NCBI GenBank assembly: GCA_947494715.1
Contig: CANLWG010000002.1
Location: forward strand, 372,001-436,000
Direction: 5' to 3'
Length of the DNA stretch: 64,000 nt
DNA from: an uncultured Flavobacteriaceae bacterium
GTDB taxonomy: Bacteria > Bacteroidota > Bacteroidia > Flavobacteriales > Flavobacteriaceae
In this document: in pieces, positions 44,341-53,116 of the stretch
How positions within the stretch are numbered: position 1 is the first letter of the stretch
Layout: the number at the start of each line of letters is the position of its first letter
Notes under the pieces: generated by a model
Database searches by the model: none
Told to the model about the DNA's origin: nothing
What the model saw: only the letters and a program-made list of their open reading frames with translations
Program-made: the position numbers and the translations under genes

Positions 44341-46748
44341 TACTCGGTTCTTAGACTTTTTACAGGATTTACGTTCGCTGCTCTTATTGCTTGAAAACTA
44401 ACAGTCAATAAGGTAATAATCATGGCGGATAAAATGACTAGGCCAAAAACACCCCATGAGATTTCCATTCGATATTGATAACTTTCTAACCATCGCCGCA
44501 TAAAATAATAGATTATCGGAATGGCTATCGAACAGGAAATCATTACCAATAGGACGAAATCTTTTGACAGCATTTTCCAGAGGCTTAACACGGATGCCCC
44601 TAAAACCTTTCGAACCCCGATTTCCTTTGTGCGCTGTTCCGCTACATATGAGGCCAGACCAAAAAGGCCAAGGCAACTTATCAAAATAGCCAAAAGGGTA
44701 AAAACACCAGCCAGATTTCCCAATCGTTGTTCGGATTCGAACTTGATTCCATATTCTTGGTCAACGAACCCGTAGTCGAATTCAGCGGAGGGGACTACCT
44801 TGGCAAATACTGTGGCAATCTGCGAAATAGCAGTACTGGTGTCAACATCCGGGCTTAGCTTTATATTCATATAGTTTACCTGTTCATAATTGATAAGGAA
44901 TAGCGCCTGTTTAACAGGTTCATAAGGCGATTGCATGACCATATCCTTGGTAACTCCGATTATTTCCAAACGTTCGTCGCCAGAAGTAAGATAACTGCCC
45001 ACAGGATTTTCCAAACCCATATACTTGACGGCGGATTCATTGATAACCACAGCTGAGGAGTCGGAAGCCAATTCTCTAGAGAAATCCCTACCTTCCAAAA
45101 ACTCCCATTCTACAGTATTCCCATAATCATGGGTTACACGTAAAAGGGCAAAATTACTTTCTTGCTCAGGATTTTTACCAGACCATCCAAATCCTCCCGC
45201 ATTGTTATAAACTCCTGTCAGCGGCGAGGAGGACTGTGTCATTTCAACCACCGCTCCCGTGTTTTTAAGTTCGTTTCGAAGTAAATTATATTTACCTGAA
45301 TATTCGGGATTATACATATCTACAGTTATTAAATCACTTCGGTCATACCCGATAGGCCTATTCTTGGTGAATTCTATTTGGTTAAAAACAATGACCGTAC
45401 CTATCGCAAGCATAATTGAAACTACAAACTGGAACACTACAAGTACTTTTCTAGGAACCGCTGAATAAGCCCCTCCCTTGAAAGTGCCTTTTAACACTTT
45501 TATAGGGCGGAAAGAAGAAAGATAAAGCGCGGGATAGCTACCGGCTAATAATCCTGTAATAAACATAAAGGATACTATAGCCCCCCAGAAAAATAAATTG
45601 CCCCAAGGGATTCCCATATCTTTTCCCGCTAGTTCGTTGAACCAAGGAAGGGAAATAAGGACAAGCAAAAAGGCCAGTACTGTTGCAAGAAATGATATCA
45701 TTATGGATTCGCTCAAAAACTGGATGACCAATTGGCCCTTATTAGACCCAATGGTCTTTCTGATACCTACTTCTTTAGAACGCTTTTCGGCACGTGCCGT
45801 GCTCAAGTTCATAAAATTGATGCATGCCAAGATGAGTACGAATATACCAATGGCGATGAAGAGCCATAAAAAAGTAATCCGTCCCTCTGTTGGCTTACCT
45901 TGACCATCGAACTTGGAGTATAAGTGCCATTTATCCATAGGATAAGCGAACGGATGTAGATTCGTTCCTTTGTTAGCTTCGACAAATTCGGAAGGACCGT
46001 ATTGCATATAGAAGTCCTTCAAAGCAGCGTTAGCTGTCGCGAAATCGATACCAGGTCTTAATTGAACGTATAATTGAAAAGACCAATCGCCCCAGACCGT
46101 TTTGAGACTTTGGAACCGTTCAGGTTCACTTGCCTCTATCAAATTCCAATTTGCATAGAACTTCACATTCTCGAAACTATTATTTTTTGGAAGGTCAGAA
46201 TACACTCCTTTGACCACCGCATCCATATTATTATTAATCTTTATGCTTTTGCCAATAGGGTCTTCTTTACCGAAGATGGCAGCCGCCGCTGATTCCGATA
46301 CTACAACAGCATTCAATTCACTTAGACTAGAACGCGACCCTCGGACCATATTCAGGGAAAGCATATCCAACGCCTCACTTTCAACGAATTGTCCAGTTTG
46401 TGTATAGTTCTCTCCTGCGGTGGTTAAAGTATAACCACCAATCCAGGTTCCCCTAATAACGTGTTCGAAATAATCCGAATAATTTTCTTTGATGACCGTA
46501 CCCATTACATAAATGGTAGAAGGAAACGGGTTTATTTCCCCTGTACCTAAATTCGTGTTCCGATTGTAGATTTGGGCTATTCTATCATGCTTATCATGGT
46601 AATTGTTAAAAGTCAATTCGTCCATGACCCATAACCCTATCATCATGACCACCGCCATGCCAAGGGCAAGCCCACCGATATTGATGGCCGAGTAGCCTTT
46701 GTTTTTTTTGAGGTTTCGCCAAGCAATCTTTAGATAGTTCTTTAACAT
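44340..46748 (-). CDS. FtsX/MacB-type ABC permease without ATPase partner, copy 2
   Basis: This 802-residue paralogue of the permease at 36582 starts MLKNYLKIAWRNLKKNKGYS. Both coupling segments are intact (RAEKRSKEVGIRKTIGS and VAEQRTKEIGVRKVLGAS). The periplasmic parts have diverged from copy 1 (for example FYANWNLIEASEPERFQ), so the copies probably contact different substrates or partners. R4 and R5 lie on either side of the gene plus its upstream region. No ATPase gene is near. Confidence 0.93.
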   Translation of the reverse strand: MLKNYLKIAWRNLKKNKGYSAINIGGLALGMAVVMMIGLWVMDELTFNNYHDKHDRIAQIYNRNTNLGTGEINPFPSTIYVMGTVIKENYSDYFEHVIRGTWIGGYTLTTAGENYTQTGQFVESEALDMLSLNMVRGSRSSLSELNAVVVSESAAAAIFGKEDPIGKSIKINNNMDAVVKGVYSDLPKNNSFENVKFYANWNLIEASEPERFQSLKTVWGDWSFQLYVQLRPGIDFATANAALKDFYMQYGPSEFVEANKGTNLHPFAYPMDKWHLYSKFDGQGKPTEGRITFLWLFIAIGIFVLILACINFMNLSTARAEKRSKEVGIRKTIGSNKGQLVIQFLSESIMISFLATVLAFLLVLISLPWFNELAGKDMGIPWGNLFFWGAIVSFMFITGLLAGSYPALYLSSFRPIKVLKGTFKGGAYSAVPRKVLVVFQFVVSIMLAIGTVIVFNQIEFTKNRPIGYDRSDLITVDMYNPEYSGKYNLLRNELKNTGAVVEMTQSSSPLTGVYNNAGGFGWSGKNPEQESNFALLRVTHDYGNTVEWEFLEGRDFSRELASDSSAVVINESAVKYMGLENPVGSYLTSGDERLEIIGVTKDMVMQSPYEPVKQALFLINYEQVNYMNIKLSPDVDTSTAISQIATVFAKVVPSAEFDYGFVDQEYGIKFESEQRLGNLAGVFTLLAILISCLGLFGLASYVAEQRTKEIGVRKVLGASVLSLWKMLSKDFVLLVMISCSIAIPIIYYFMRRWLESYQYRMEISWGVFGLVILSAMIITLLTVSFQAIRAANVNPVKSLRTE

Positions 46749-46925
46749 GTTTTATCGGTTTTTAATGTTTTGTCAACTTTACTTTGAACAATACACTTAT
46801 CAAAGAAAAGAATTATCTGAAGGCTCATTATTTTCTATACTAATTCTATGCCGTAATATTAACTATTTATGAGTCAAATACTTAGCTCGTTTTTTAATGA
46901 AATATTTTCCTGAATCGTCCAATTA

Positions 46926-46944
46926 TTTGACACGAGGTGTAAAA
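46926..46944. promoter_or_regulatory. palindromic operator candidate upstream of FtsX copy 2
   Basis: TTTGACA-CGAGG-TGTAAAA has the same arms and 5-bp spacing as 39148-39166 with one mismatch, at the same relative place, 178 bp from the start codon. Confidence 0.5.
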
Positions 46945-47063
46945 TTGCTGTACATCGTTACAAAGCAATAATACCGGGAGCATAGCTAATAATCCTTTGA
47001 AATAAAGATTATTAATTATTGAGAGTGTTACAACAACAAGCGGAATTTTGGATTGGTACTGTT

Positions 47064-47132
47064 AAGCGAACATTTAAAAGGACTCCACCAAATTTTTTTA
47101 ACTGTTTCTTCTATCGGCCATTTCAAAGCACT
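47064..47132 (+). repeat. module-boundary repeat R5
   Basis: AAGCGAACATTTAAAAGGACTC...CGGCCATTTCAAAGCACTT. It aligns with R2 and shares its right end with R6 and R0. Confidence 0.7.
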
Positions 47133-47174
47133 TCAAATTTTATCTCCTTACGAATCATTTGATTATTTTTAAAG

Positions 47175-48080
47175 GTGGACGTACAGCAATCAAGATATTA
47201 TAAAGACATTCAAAGTCTTTTGGATGGCTTAAAAACCGTAAAACCTCTTAGTGAGGATTTTCACATCCACAAATTTTCTGATACGCCCAGTACTTGGGTT
47301 AAAGAAACCAGTATTTTTAGAAGCAATACCTATTCCATAATCCTATTGACTAAGGGAGAAGCTAAGTATAAAATTGGATTATCAGATTATCATATCACAG
47401 ATGGAAGTATCTATTTTCAAGCACCACAGCATTTGCGATACTATGATAGATTATCTGATTGGAATGGCTACGTGATTGTCTTTATGGCCCCTTTTTTTGA
47501 AAATCATCCAACTTTAAAAGAATTGGTAACGCAATTTGAAGGTTTTAAAATTGCTTCGAAAGTTGTGGTGCCACTAGAGGAAGAAAATCTTATTGAAACT
47601 GAGCGGATGTTTCAACATCTATACAAGATTAGCTATTCTAGCAGCAATCAGCGTTTTAATAAAGCAAAAGCACTATTAGAACTGATTATGATGCAAAGTA
47701 CAGAACATTATAATTTACGTTATCAGAATCAAAAGGAGACAAAACAGAATCGTATCGTAAAACAGTTTGAGCAAATTGTGGAAGAACATCTCTATGATAT
47801 TACGCAAGATAAAGTAGAACGGCTCATTACCATTTCAGAAATTGCAGAACAAATCAATATCAACGCTACCTACTTGGGCGAGGTTCTAAAAAAAGTAACA
47901 GGTAAGACTCCAAAAGAAATACTTTCCGATAGAATTGTTCTCGAAGCACGTTCTCTTTTGAACAATACCGATATGGCCATCAACGAAATTGCTTATTTTC
48001 TAAAGTTTCAGGATGCCTCAAACTTCACTAAGTTTTTTAAGTTAAAAACTGGTGTTTCACCATCAGAATATCGCCCATAA
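47175..48080 (+). CDS. AraC-family transcriptional regulator
   Basis: The 301-residue protein has a GTG start at 47175; no in-frame ATG is close. The N-terminal part is cupin-like (YSIILLTKGEAKYKIGLSDY and YFQAPQHLRYYDRLSDWNGY). The C-terminal part holds two helix-turn-helix units (ISEIAEQININATYLGEVLK and INEIAYFLKFQDASNFTKFF) and the usual end GVSPSEYRP. It heads a four-gene set of detoxification-type enzymes and is their probable regulator. Confidence 0.92.
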   Translation: MDVQQSRYYKDIQSLLDGLKTVKPLSEDFHIHKFSDTPSTWVKETSIFRSNTYSIILLTKGEAKYKIGLSDYHITDGSIYFQAPQHLRYYDRLSDWNGYVIVFMAPFFENHPTLKELVTQFEGFKIASKVVVPLEEENLIETERMFQHLYKISYSSSNQRFNKAKALLELIMMQSTEHYNLRYQNQKETKQNRIVKQFEQIVEEHLYDITQDKVERLITISEIAEQININATYLGEVLKKVTGKTPKEILSDRIVLEARSLLNNTDMAINEIAYFLKFQDASNFTKFFKLKTGVSPSEYRP

Positions 48081-48191
48081 TTACCTTTTTTCAGTAGAAA
48101 ACTGGAAAAATCACCAGTCATCCTGATTTCTTCACCATAAAATACCTTCACATCTGTTGGATATTTGTGCTGTAATTAAAAACAATACAAA

Positions 48192-48998
48192 ATGAAAACA
48201 GATAATACATTCAAATTAGGAGATTTTGAAATCAATAGAATCGGTTTTGGAACAATGCGAGCTTCAACAGGAACCGGTATTTGGGGTGATAACCTCAATA
48301 AGGAAAACACCATTAAAGTAATCAGAACTGCAATAGAGAATGGAGTCAACTTTATAGACACCGCAGATTCCTACGGACCGTATACTTCGGAATTATTGGT
48401 TCAGGAAGCTGTAAGGCCATTTGGTGACCAAGTAATGCTTGCTACCAAAGGTGGCGCAGTAAAGTATAAGCCTGGAGCGGTTATGGCAAACGGTCATCCG
48501 TACTATTTACGAACAGCCATAGAGGGAAGTTTATACCGATTGGAACGGGAAACCATCGATATGTATTTCCTACATCGTGTAGACCCTAACATTCCCATAG
48601 AGGAATCCGTAGGTGCCTTGGCCGAATTCCAAAAGGAAGGTAAAATCAAACACATTGGTGTTTCCAACGTAACGGTTGAGCAGTTAGAGAAAGCTCAGTC
48701 GGTTGCAATGATTGATGCCGTACAGAACGCCTTCAGTTTTAAGGACAGACGTTATGAAGCCGTCGTACAAAAAACAATGGCAGAGAACATTGCTTTTGTG
48801 GCACATACACCGGTAGCGGTTAACAATTGGGATGAAGCAGCTTTCGCAAAAGCGGAAAAAGAAAATGTGTCTACGAATCAACTGTCCCTCGCTTGGTTGC
48901 TTCATTATGCGCCCAACGTGATTTCAATTCCAGGGACATCTTCAGAAAAACATCTATTGGAAAATTTAGCTTCCTACGATGAAAACATCAAGTTTTAA
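48192..48998 (+). CDS. aldo/keto reductase
   Basis: The 268-residue NADPH-dependent oxidoreductase has the catalytic tetrad recognisable: Asp and Tyr in FIDTADSYGPYTSE, Lys in LATKGGAVKY and His in MYFLHRVDPN. Cofactor-binding segments HIGVSNVTVEQLEKA and VISIPGTSSEKHLLENL are present. It reduces aldehydes or ketones; the true substrate is unknown. It lies 111 bp after the AraC gene, followed by VOC and hydrolase genes on the same strand. Confidence 0.93.
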   Translation: MKTDNTFKLGDFEINRIGFGTMRASTGTGIWGDNLNKENTIKVIRTAIENGVNFIDTADSYGPYTSELLVQEAVRPFGDQVMLATKGGAVKYKPGAVMANGHPYYLRTAIEGSLYRLERETIDMYFLHRVDPNIPIEESVGALAEFQKEGKIKHIGVSNVTVEQLEKAQSVAMIDAVQNAFSFKDRRYEAVVQKTMAENIAFVAHTPVAVNNWDEAAFAKAEKENVSTNQLSLAWLLHYAPNVISIPGTSSEKHLLENLASYDENIKF

Positions 48999-49030
48999 AA
49001 TAAACGATAACATATCAAAAATCGGAAATA

Positions 49031-49570
49031 ATGAAAAAAGTAATAACAATAATAGTATTAGTAGCGCTAGGAATTTATGGATTCACAACTTTAGAATCCA
49101 ACGAAAAAAAGGATAAAGGTCTCGCCACCTTAAGTTCAGACCACATAGCGATAGGAGTAACGGATTTTGAAGAATCGGTTACTTGGTACAAGGAAGTCTT
49201 AGGTTTTAGGGAAGAGTTACGGTGGGAAGTTGACGGACTTGACGGTTTGAATTTTGCTTATTTGATGACCGATAACTATAGAATTGAAATCATAGGCAAT
49301 AAAAATGTAACAAATACAAACGCCGGTCCCGAAACTTTTGGAGACCACCTTTCACAGCAAGGGTATGTTCATCTTGCTTTTGAGGTAGAGGATATAGATT
49401 TAGCCTTTAAACAACTGGAAGAAAAAGGACAAACCATTTTTATTCAACCCTTTACAGCGCCTATGCATACAACGCACGAAAGACGTATTGCATTTATAAA
49501 AGACCCAAGTGGAAATGTGATTGAGTTTGCAGGGACTTTCCATCAGTTAAAAAATAAAAAACAGAAATAA
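49031..49570 (+). CDS. VOC-family (glyoxalase/dioxygenase fold) protein with N-terminal anchor
   Basis: The 179-residue protein has an N-terminal hydrophobic segment (ITIIVLVALGIYGFTTL) that acts as a signal or anchor. One pair of beta-alpha-beta-beta-beta modules follows: LSSDHIAIGVTDFEESVTWY with the first metal-type His, and YVHLAFEVEDIDLAFKQLEE with the second. DPSGNVIEFAG at the end supplies the Glu. An extracytoplasmic location is unusual for the family. The start of the next gene overlaps its stop by one base (TAATG). Confidence 0.88.
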   Translation: MKKVITIIVLVALGIYGFTTLESNEKKDKGLATLSSDHIAIGVTDFEESVTWYKEVLGFREELRWEVDGLDGLNFAYLMTDNYRIEIIGNKNVTNTNAGPETFGDHLSQQGYVHLAFEVEDIDLAFKQLEEKGQTIFIQPFTAPMHTTHERRIAFIKDPSGNVIEFAGTFHQLKNKKQK

Positions 49571-50448
49571 TGAAAACGATATTGATAACAATAATCGCTG
49601 GGCTTATGTTGCATACAACATTAGCTCAGCCTAAAAATGGGGGTTTTGATTACCTAAGCATAGAAGTTTTTGGACAAACCTTAAAATACATTGAAAAAGG
49701 ACAAGGAGAAACCTTGATTTTATTGCACGGTTTGGGAAGCAATTCAGAGCGATGGACACAAAATATAAGTAAACTCTCTAAAGAGTATAATGTAATTGCA
49801 TTAGACCAAATAGGTTTCGGCTATTCGGACAAACCTCTAATGCCTTACAAAGGGTCGACACTAGTCGAGTTCTTAAATGAGTTTTTGGTTCAGAAAAATA
49901 TTGAGAAAGCTACATTGATTGGTAACTCAATGGGCGGTTGGGTGTCTGCATTATTTGCTGTAACACATCCCGAAAAACTGGATAAACTTATTCTTGTTGA
50001 CCCTGCTTTTCTACTGGGTTTACCTGAGGACGCCAATGCAGACGATATCTATGCTTTTGCAAATCCCTCTACCATTGAGGATATAGCCAACTATATGAAA
50101 CGTATATATTTTCAGAACAAGGAGCTGTTACAACCTGAAAATCTTAAGCAAAGTTTGATAAAGAAACTAAGCTGGAACGATGGCTACACCGTTTATCAAA
50201 TCATCAAGTCCTTAATACAAGGCAAAGACTTAATGGTAGGTTCCTTGGAAGACATCAAGGCCAAAACACTGATAATTCAAGGGCAACACGACCCTGTTGT
50301 ACCAATGAAAACCATCGAAACACTCACAGAACAAATAAAAAATAACGTCACGATTATCTATGAAAACAGTGGCCATTCTCCTATGGTAGAGGAGCCTGTA
50401 AGGTTTAATAAAGACGTTGTCGGATTTTTAAAAAGAATAACGAAATGA
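49570..50448 (+). CDS. secreted alpha/beta hydrolase
   Basis: The 292-residue protein has a signal peptide (about 1-19, GLMLHTTLAQ). LILLHGLGSNSERW forms the oxyanion loop, IALDQIGFGYSDKP follows, the nucleophile is S120 in IGNSMGGWVSALF, and NSGHSPMVEEP holds the catalytic His. It resembles C-C bond or ester hydrolases of the MhpC type. Overlapping start codons with both neighbours show translation coupling with the VOC protein and the small membrane protein. Confidence 0.9.
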   Translation: MKTILITIIAGLMLHTTLAQPKNGGFDYLSIEVFGQTLKYIEKGQGETLILLHGLGSNSERWTQNISKLSKEYNVIALDQIGFGYSDKPLMPYKGSTLVEFLNEFLVQKNIEKATLIGNSMGGWVSALFAVTHPEKLDKLILVDPAFLLGLPEDANADDIYAFANPSTIEDIANYMKRIYFQNKELLQPENLKQSLIKKLSWNDGYTVYQIIKSLIQGKDLMVGSLEDIKAKTLIIQGQHDPVVPMKTIETLTEQIKNNVTIIYENSGHSPMVEEPVRFNKDVVGFLKRITK

Positions 50449-50663
50449 AAAAGTTAAGAAACATATTAATAGTCTGGGTAGCCATTTATCCTACAATTAC
50501 AGTGATACAATATTTTTTCGGTGACTTTTTAAGCCAACTACCTCTTGCGTTACGAACACTTATCTTGACAGGGGTATTGGTACCTCTTATGGTGTTTGTT
50601 TTAATACCTCTATGGACCAAGTTATTTGACAAGTTGAGACAAGATCGCAAAACAGTTTCGTAA
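50445..50663 (+). CDS. small two-helix membrane protein
   Basis: The 72-residue protein overlaps the hydrolase gene by 4 bp (ATGA). Two hydrophobic segments (ILIVWVAIYPTITVIQYFF and LRTLILTGVLVPLMVFVLIP) are followed by a charged tail. It resembles small membrane proteins common near enzyme genes; a role is not known. It is the last gene of the AraC-led set and R6 follows at once. Confidence 0.75.
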   Translation: MKKLRNILIVWVAIYPTITVIQYFFGDFLSQLPLALRTLILTGVLVPLMVFVLIPLWTKLFDKLRQDRKTVS

Positions 50664-50731
50664 ATCGAAGAATTTTTAAGACTACATAGGTTTTCTAAAC
50701 CAGATTCTTTAAACGGCCGTTTTAAAGCACT
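50664..50731 (+). repeat. module-boundary repeat R6
   Basis: CGAAGAATTTTTAAGACT...AACGGCCGTTTTAAAGCACT aligns with R2 without gaps, and its right end is identical to the consensus. It lies 16 bp from the FtsX copy 3 stop codon. Confidence 0.7.
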
Positions 50732-50746
50732 CCATTGATAACCATT

Positions 50747-53116
50747 CTATTCCTCACGTAAGGCACTTACAGGATTTTTATTGGCAGCCAATAGAGTCTG
50801 TCCCCCCACGGTCGACATGGCCACTATCAAAGCAATGGCCCCGGCACCCAAGAAATACCACGCCTGCAATGGAATCCGGTACGCAAAACCAGATAGCCAA
50901 TTGTTCACCAACAGGTAGGCCACCGGAAGGGCAATTAAAATTGATATCAAAACGAGTTTGGCAAATTCTCCGGAAAGCATTGCCGTGACCTGTGCGGAAG
51001 TTTGTCCAAAGACTTTTCTAATGCCAATCTCTTTTTTTCTCCGCATCGCAGTAAAAGTGGCCAACCCAAAGAGACCCATACAGGAAATCAAAATAGCAAG
51101 GCCTGTAAGGTACTTCAACAAAAGGGCAACCTTGGTTTCAGAGACATATAAGGCCTGATATTCATCGTCCAAGAATGAAAATTCAAAAGGATACCCTGGA
51201 TGAAATTCCTTGTAGAATTCCCTTAGCTTTCCAATGGTTGCGTTTTCCTGTCCAGCCGCCAGCTTTACCATAACGTCGCTTCCACTTGGCAAAAACCGGA
51301 TGAAGCAGGGCTCCATTCTGTTGCGAAGGGATTTGATATTGAAGTTTTCAACGACTCCAATAATCTGCTTTCTCGTATCACCGTCCATGACGGTTTTGCC
51401 AATGATGTCCTTGCTCCCGATCATCTCTGCGGCGGCCTCGTTGACAATGAGCTTGGAAACTTCGTCACTACGGTCCCTTGAAAAAACCCTGCCCTCGATG
51501 AGTTCTATGCCAAGGGTCTCAAAAAAGCCATAGCCAATATGTGGCCTGGGATATATGGCGTTTTGTTCAGAGGTTTGCCCCTTCCAGGAAAAACCCGACC
51601 CCTCCCCACTGTTTTCGACAATGCTCCCGCCGGAGATATTGGTTGCATTGACCACTCCTGGAATTTCTTTCAATTCTGACATAAAGGTCTCATGGTCATA
51701 CCCGTATTTTTTGTTCATTTTGAAACGAACGATGTTCTCCCTTGCATAGCCCAAGTCTTTTGTCAGGATAAATTCAATCTGTTTGTTGACGATCAAAACG
51801 ACCACGATGAAAACGACCGACAGGGCGAATTGAAATATGACCAGGCCCTTGCGCACCCATGGTTCCCTATTGACCGTATTGCGGTGCCCTTTTAGAACAG
51901 CTGAGGGCTTAAAGCCTGAAAGATAAAATGCAGGGTAAATCCCTGAAACAAATCCCGTGAACAATGCTATGCAGACAATCGACAGAATGACTTCGATACC
52001 AATGTGCAACTCCAAGGCCTTGCCCGTGATTTCGTTAAACCGGGGAAGCAACAAAACAACGAGGGCAAGGGCCAGTATAATCGATAAAGCGGACATCAAA
52101 GCGGATTGACCCATAAACTGTAGAATCAATTGTTTGCGGCTCGCCCCGATCACTTTTTTGACCCCTACCTCTTTCATTTTTCTCGACGCCTGTGCTGTAG
52201 AAAGGTTGATAAAATTGATACAGGCTATAAGCAATATGAACAGGCCGACCAAAGCGAAGACCCTGACATAGGCCAGACGAACCTTTTTTGGTCGACCATT
52301 TTCATAAGGACCATAAAGATACTTTTTCGAATACTGCCGCAAGAACAACGTACTTTTCTCGGATGGGTTCCTTGTTTCCAAAAAAGATTCGATCTTTCCA
52401 TTGAAATGGTCCAGATCCGCACCTTTTTTTAGGACCAAGTAGATTTCTGCGGGAGTGGCATTCCAGCCATTCGCCCATCGATCGCTTTCCAACAGTACCT
52501 CAAAATTAAGCAATACATCGAATTGGGCGGTGGAGCTGGGTGGTGGGTCCATGAAAATGTCCGAGACATGGAACGTTCCGTCCAATCCGGGACTTTTCAG
52601 GTCAATGGCCCTGCCCAGGATGTTTTCAGCAGTACCGAACAGCTTTATCGCCAATCCTTCGGATAAGGCGATACCGTTCTTGTCGGCCAGAACGTGGTCT
52701 TTGTTTCCATGTAACAGGTTATATGAAAAGGCATGGAAGTAGTCCTTCCCCACAAACAGACCGTTACATTTTATGCCTTGGTCCCCTAAAGAAAGAATCC
52801 CGTTAATCGGATAGTGAACGCTGCCGACAGGAACGGCATATTCGACTTCCGGCATTTCGACGGTCAAGGCCCCGACCAATGGAAATGGCAGATTATCTTC
52901 AGTGACCACACCTTGATCATCTGGATAGCCCACCATCACTTGATGGAGTCGATCATCCTTTTCATGGAAGGCATCCATGCCCTGTTCATTGGCGACCCAC
53001 AGATATATCAACAGGACACACGCCAGACCCGTGGACAGCCCGGTAAGATTGATCAGAAAGGTGCTTTTGTTCCTTTTGATGTTCCTGAGAAACAAAAGAA
53101 GATGGTGCCTCAACAT
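50747..53116 (-). CDS. FtsX/MacB-type ABC permease without ATPase partner, copy 3
   Basis: The open frame reaches 53206, but the protein should begin at the ATG at 53116 (MLRHHLLLFLRNIKRNKSTF), giving 789 residues. It is the most divergent of the three permeases, with coupling segments ASRKMKEVGVKKVIGAS and AMRRKKEIGIRKVFGQT and eight membrane helices. Its upstream region does not share the palindrome of copies 1 and 2. A TTTTTGGCACGATTTC sequence (minus strand, near 53210) is about 90 bp upstream. It is separated from the preceding module by R6. Confidence 0.92.
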   Translation of the reverse strand: MLRHHLLLFLRNIKRNKSTFLINLTGLSTGLACVLLIYLWVANEQGMDAFHEKDDRLHQVMVGYPDDQGVVTEDNLPFPLVGALTVEMPEVEYAVPVGSVHYPINGILSLGDQGIKCNGLFVGKDYFHAFSYNLLHGNKDHVLADKNGIALSEGLAIKLFGTAENILGRAIDLKSPGLDGTFHVSDIFMDPPPSSTAQFDVLLNFEVLLESDRWANGWNATPAEIYLVLKKGADLDHFNGKIESFLETRNPSEKSTLFLRQYSKKYLYGPYENGRPKKVRLAYVRVFALVGLFILLIACINFINLSTAQASRKMKEVGVKKVIGASRKQLILQFMGQSALMSALSIILALALVVLLLPRFNEITGKALELHIGIEVILSIVCIALFTGFVSGIYPAFYLSGFKPSAVLKGHRNTVNREPWVRKGLVIFQFALSVVFIVVVLIVNKQIEFILTKDLGYARENIVRFKMNKKYGYDHETFMSELKEIPGVVNATNISGGSIVENSGEGSGFSWKGQTSEQNAIYPRPHIGYGFFETLGIELIEGRVFSRDRSDEVSKLIVNEAAAEMIGSKDIIGKTVMDGDTRKQIIGVVENFNIKSLRNRMEPCFIRFLPSGSDVMVKLAAGQENATIGKLREFYKEFHPGYPFEFSFLDDEYQALYVSETKVALLLKYLTGLAILISCMGLFGLATFTAMRRKKEIGIRKVFGQTSAQVTAMLSGEFAKLVLISILIALPVAYLLVNNWLSGFAYRIPLQAWYFLGAGAIALIVAMSTVGGQTLLAANKNPVSALREE

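Larger units (their letters stand above)
46749..47174. other. shared upstream region of FtsX permease copy 2
   Basis: This resembles 38982-39368, with the operator-like palindrome at 46926, TGTACATCGTTACAA and repeat R5. No gene is seen. Confidence 0.6.
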
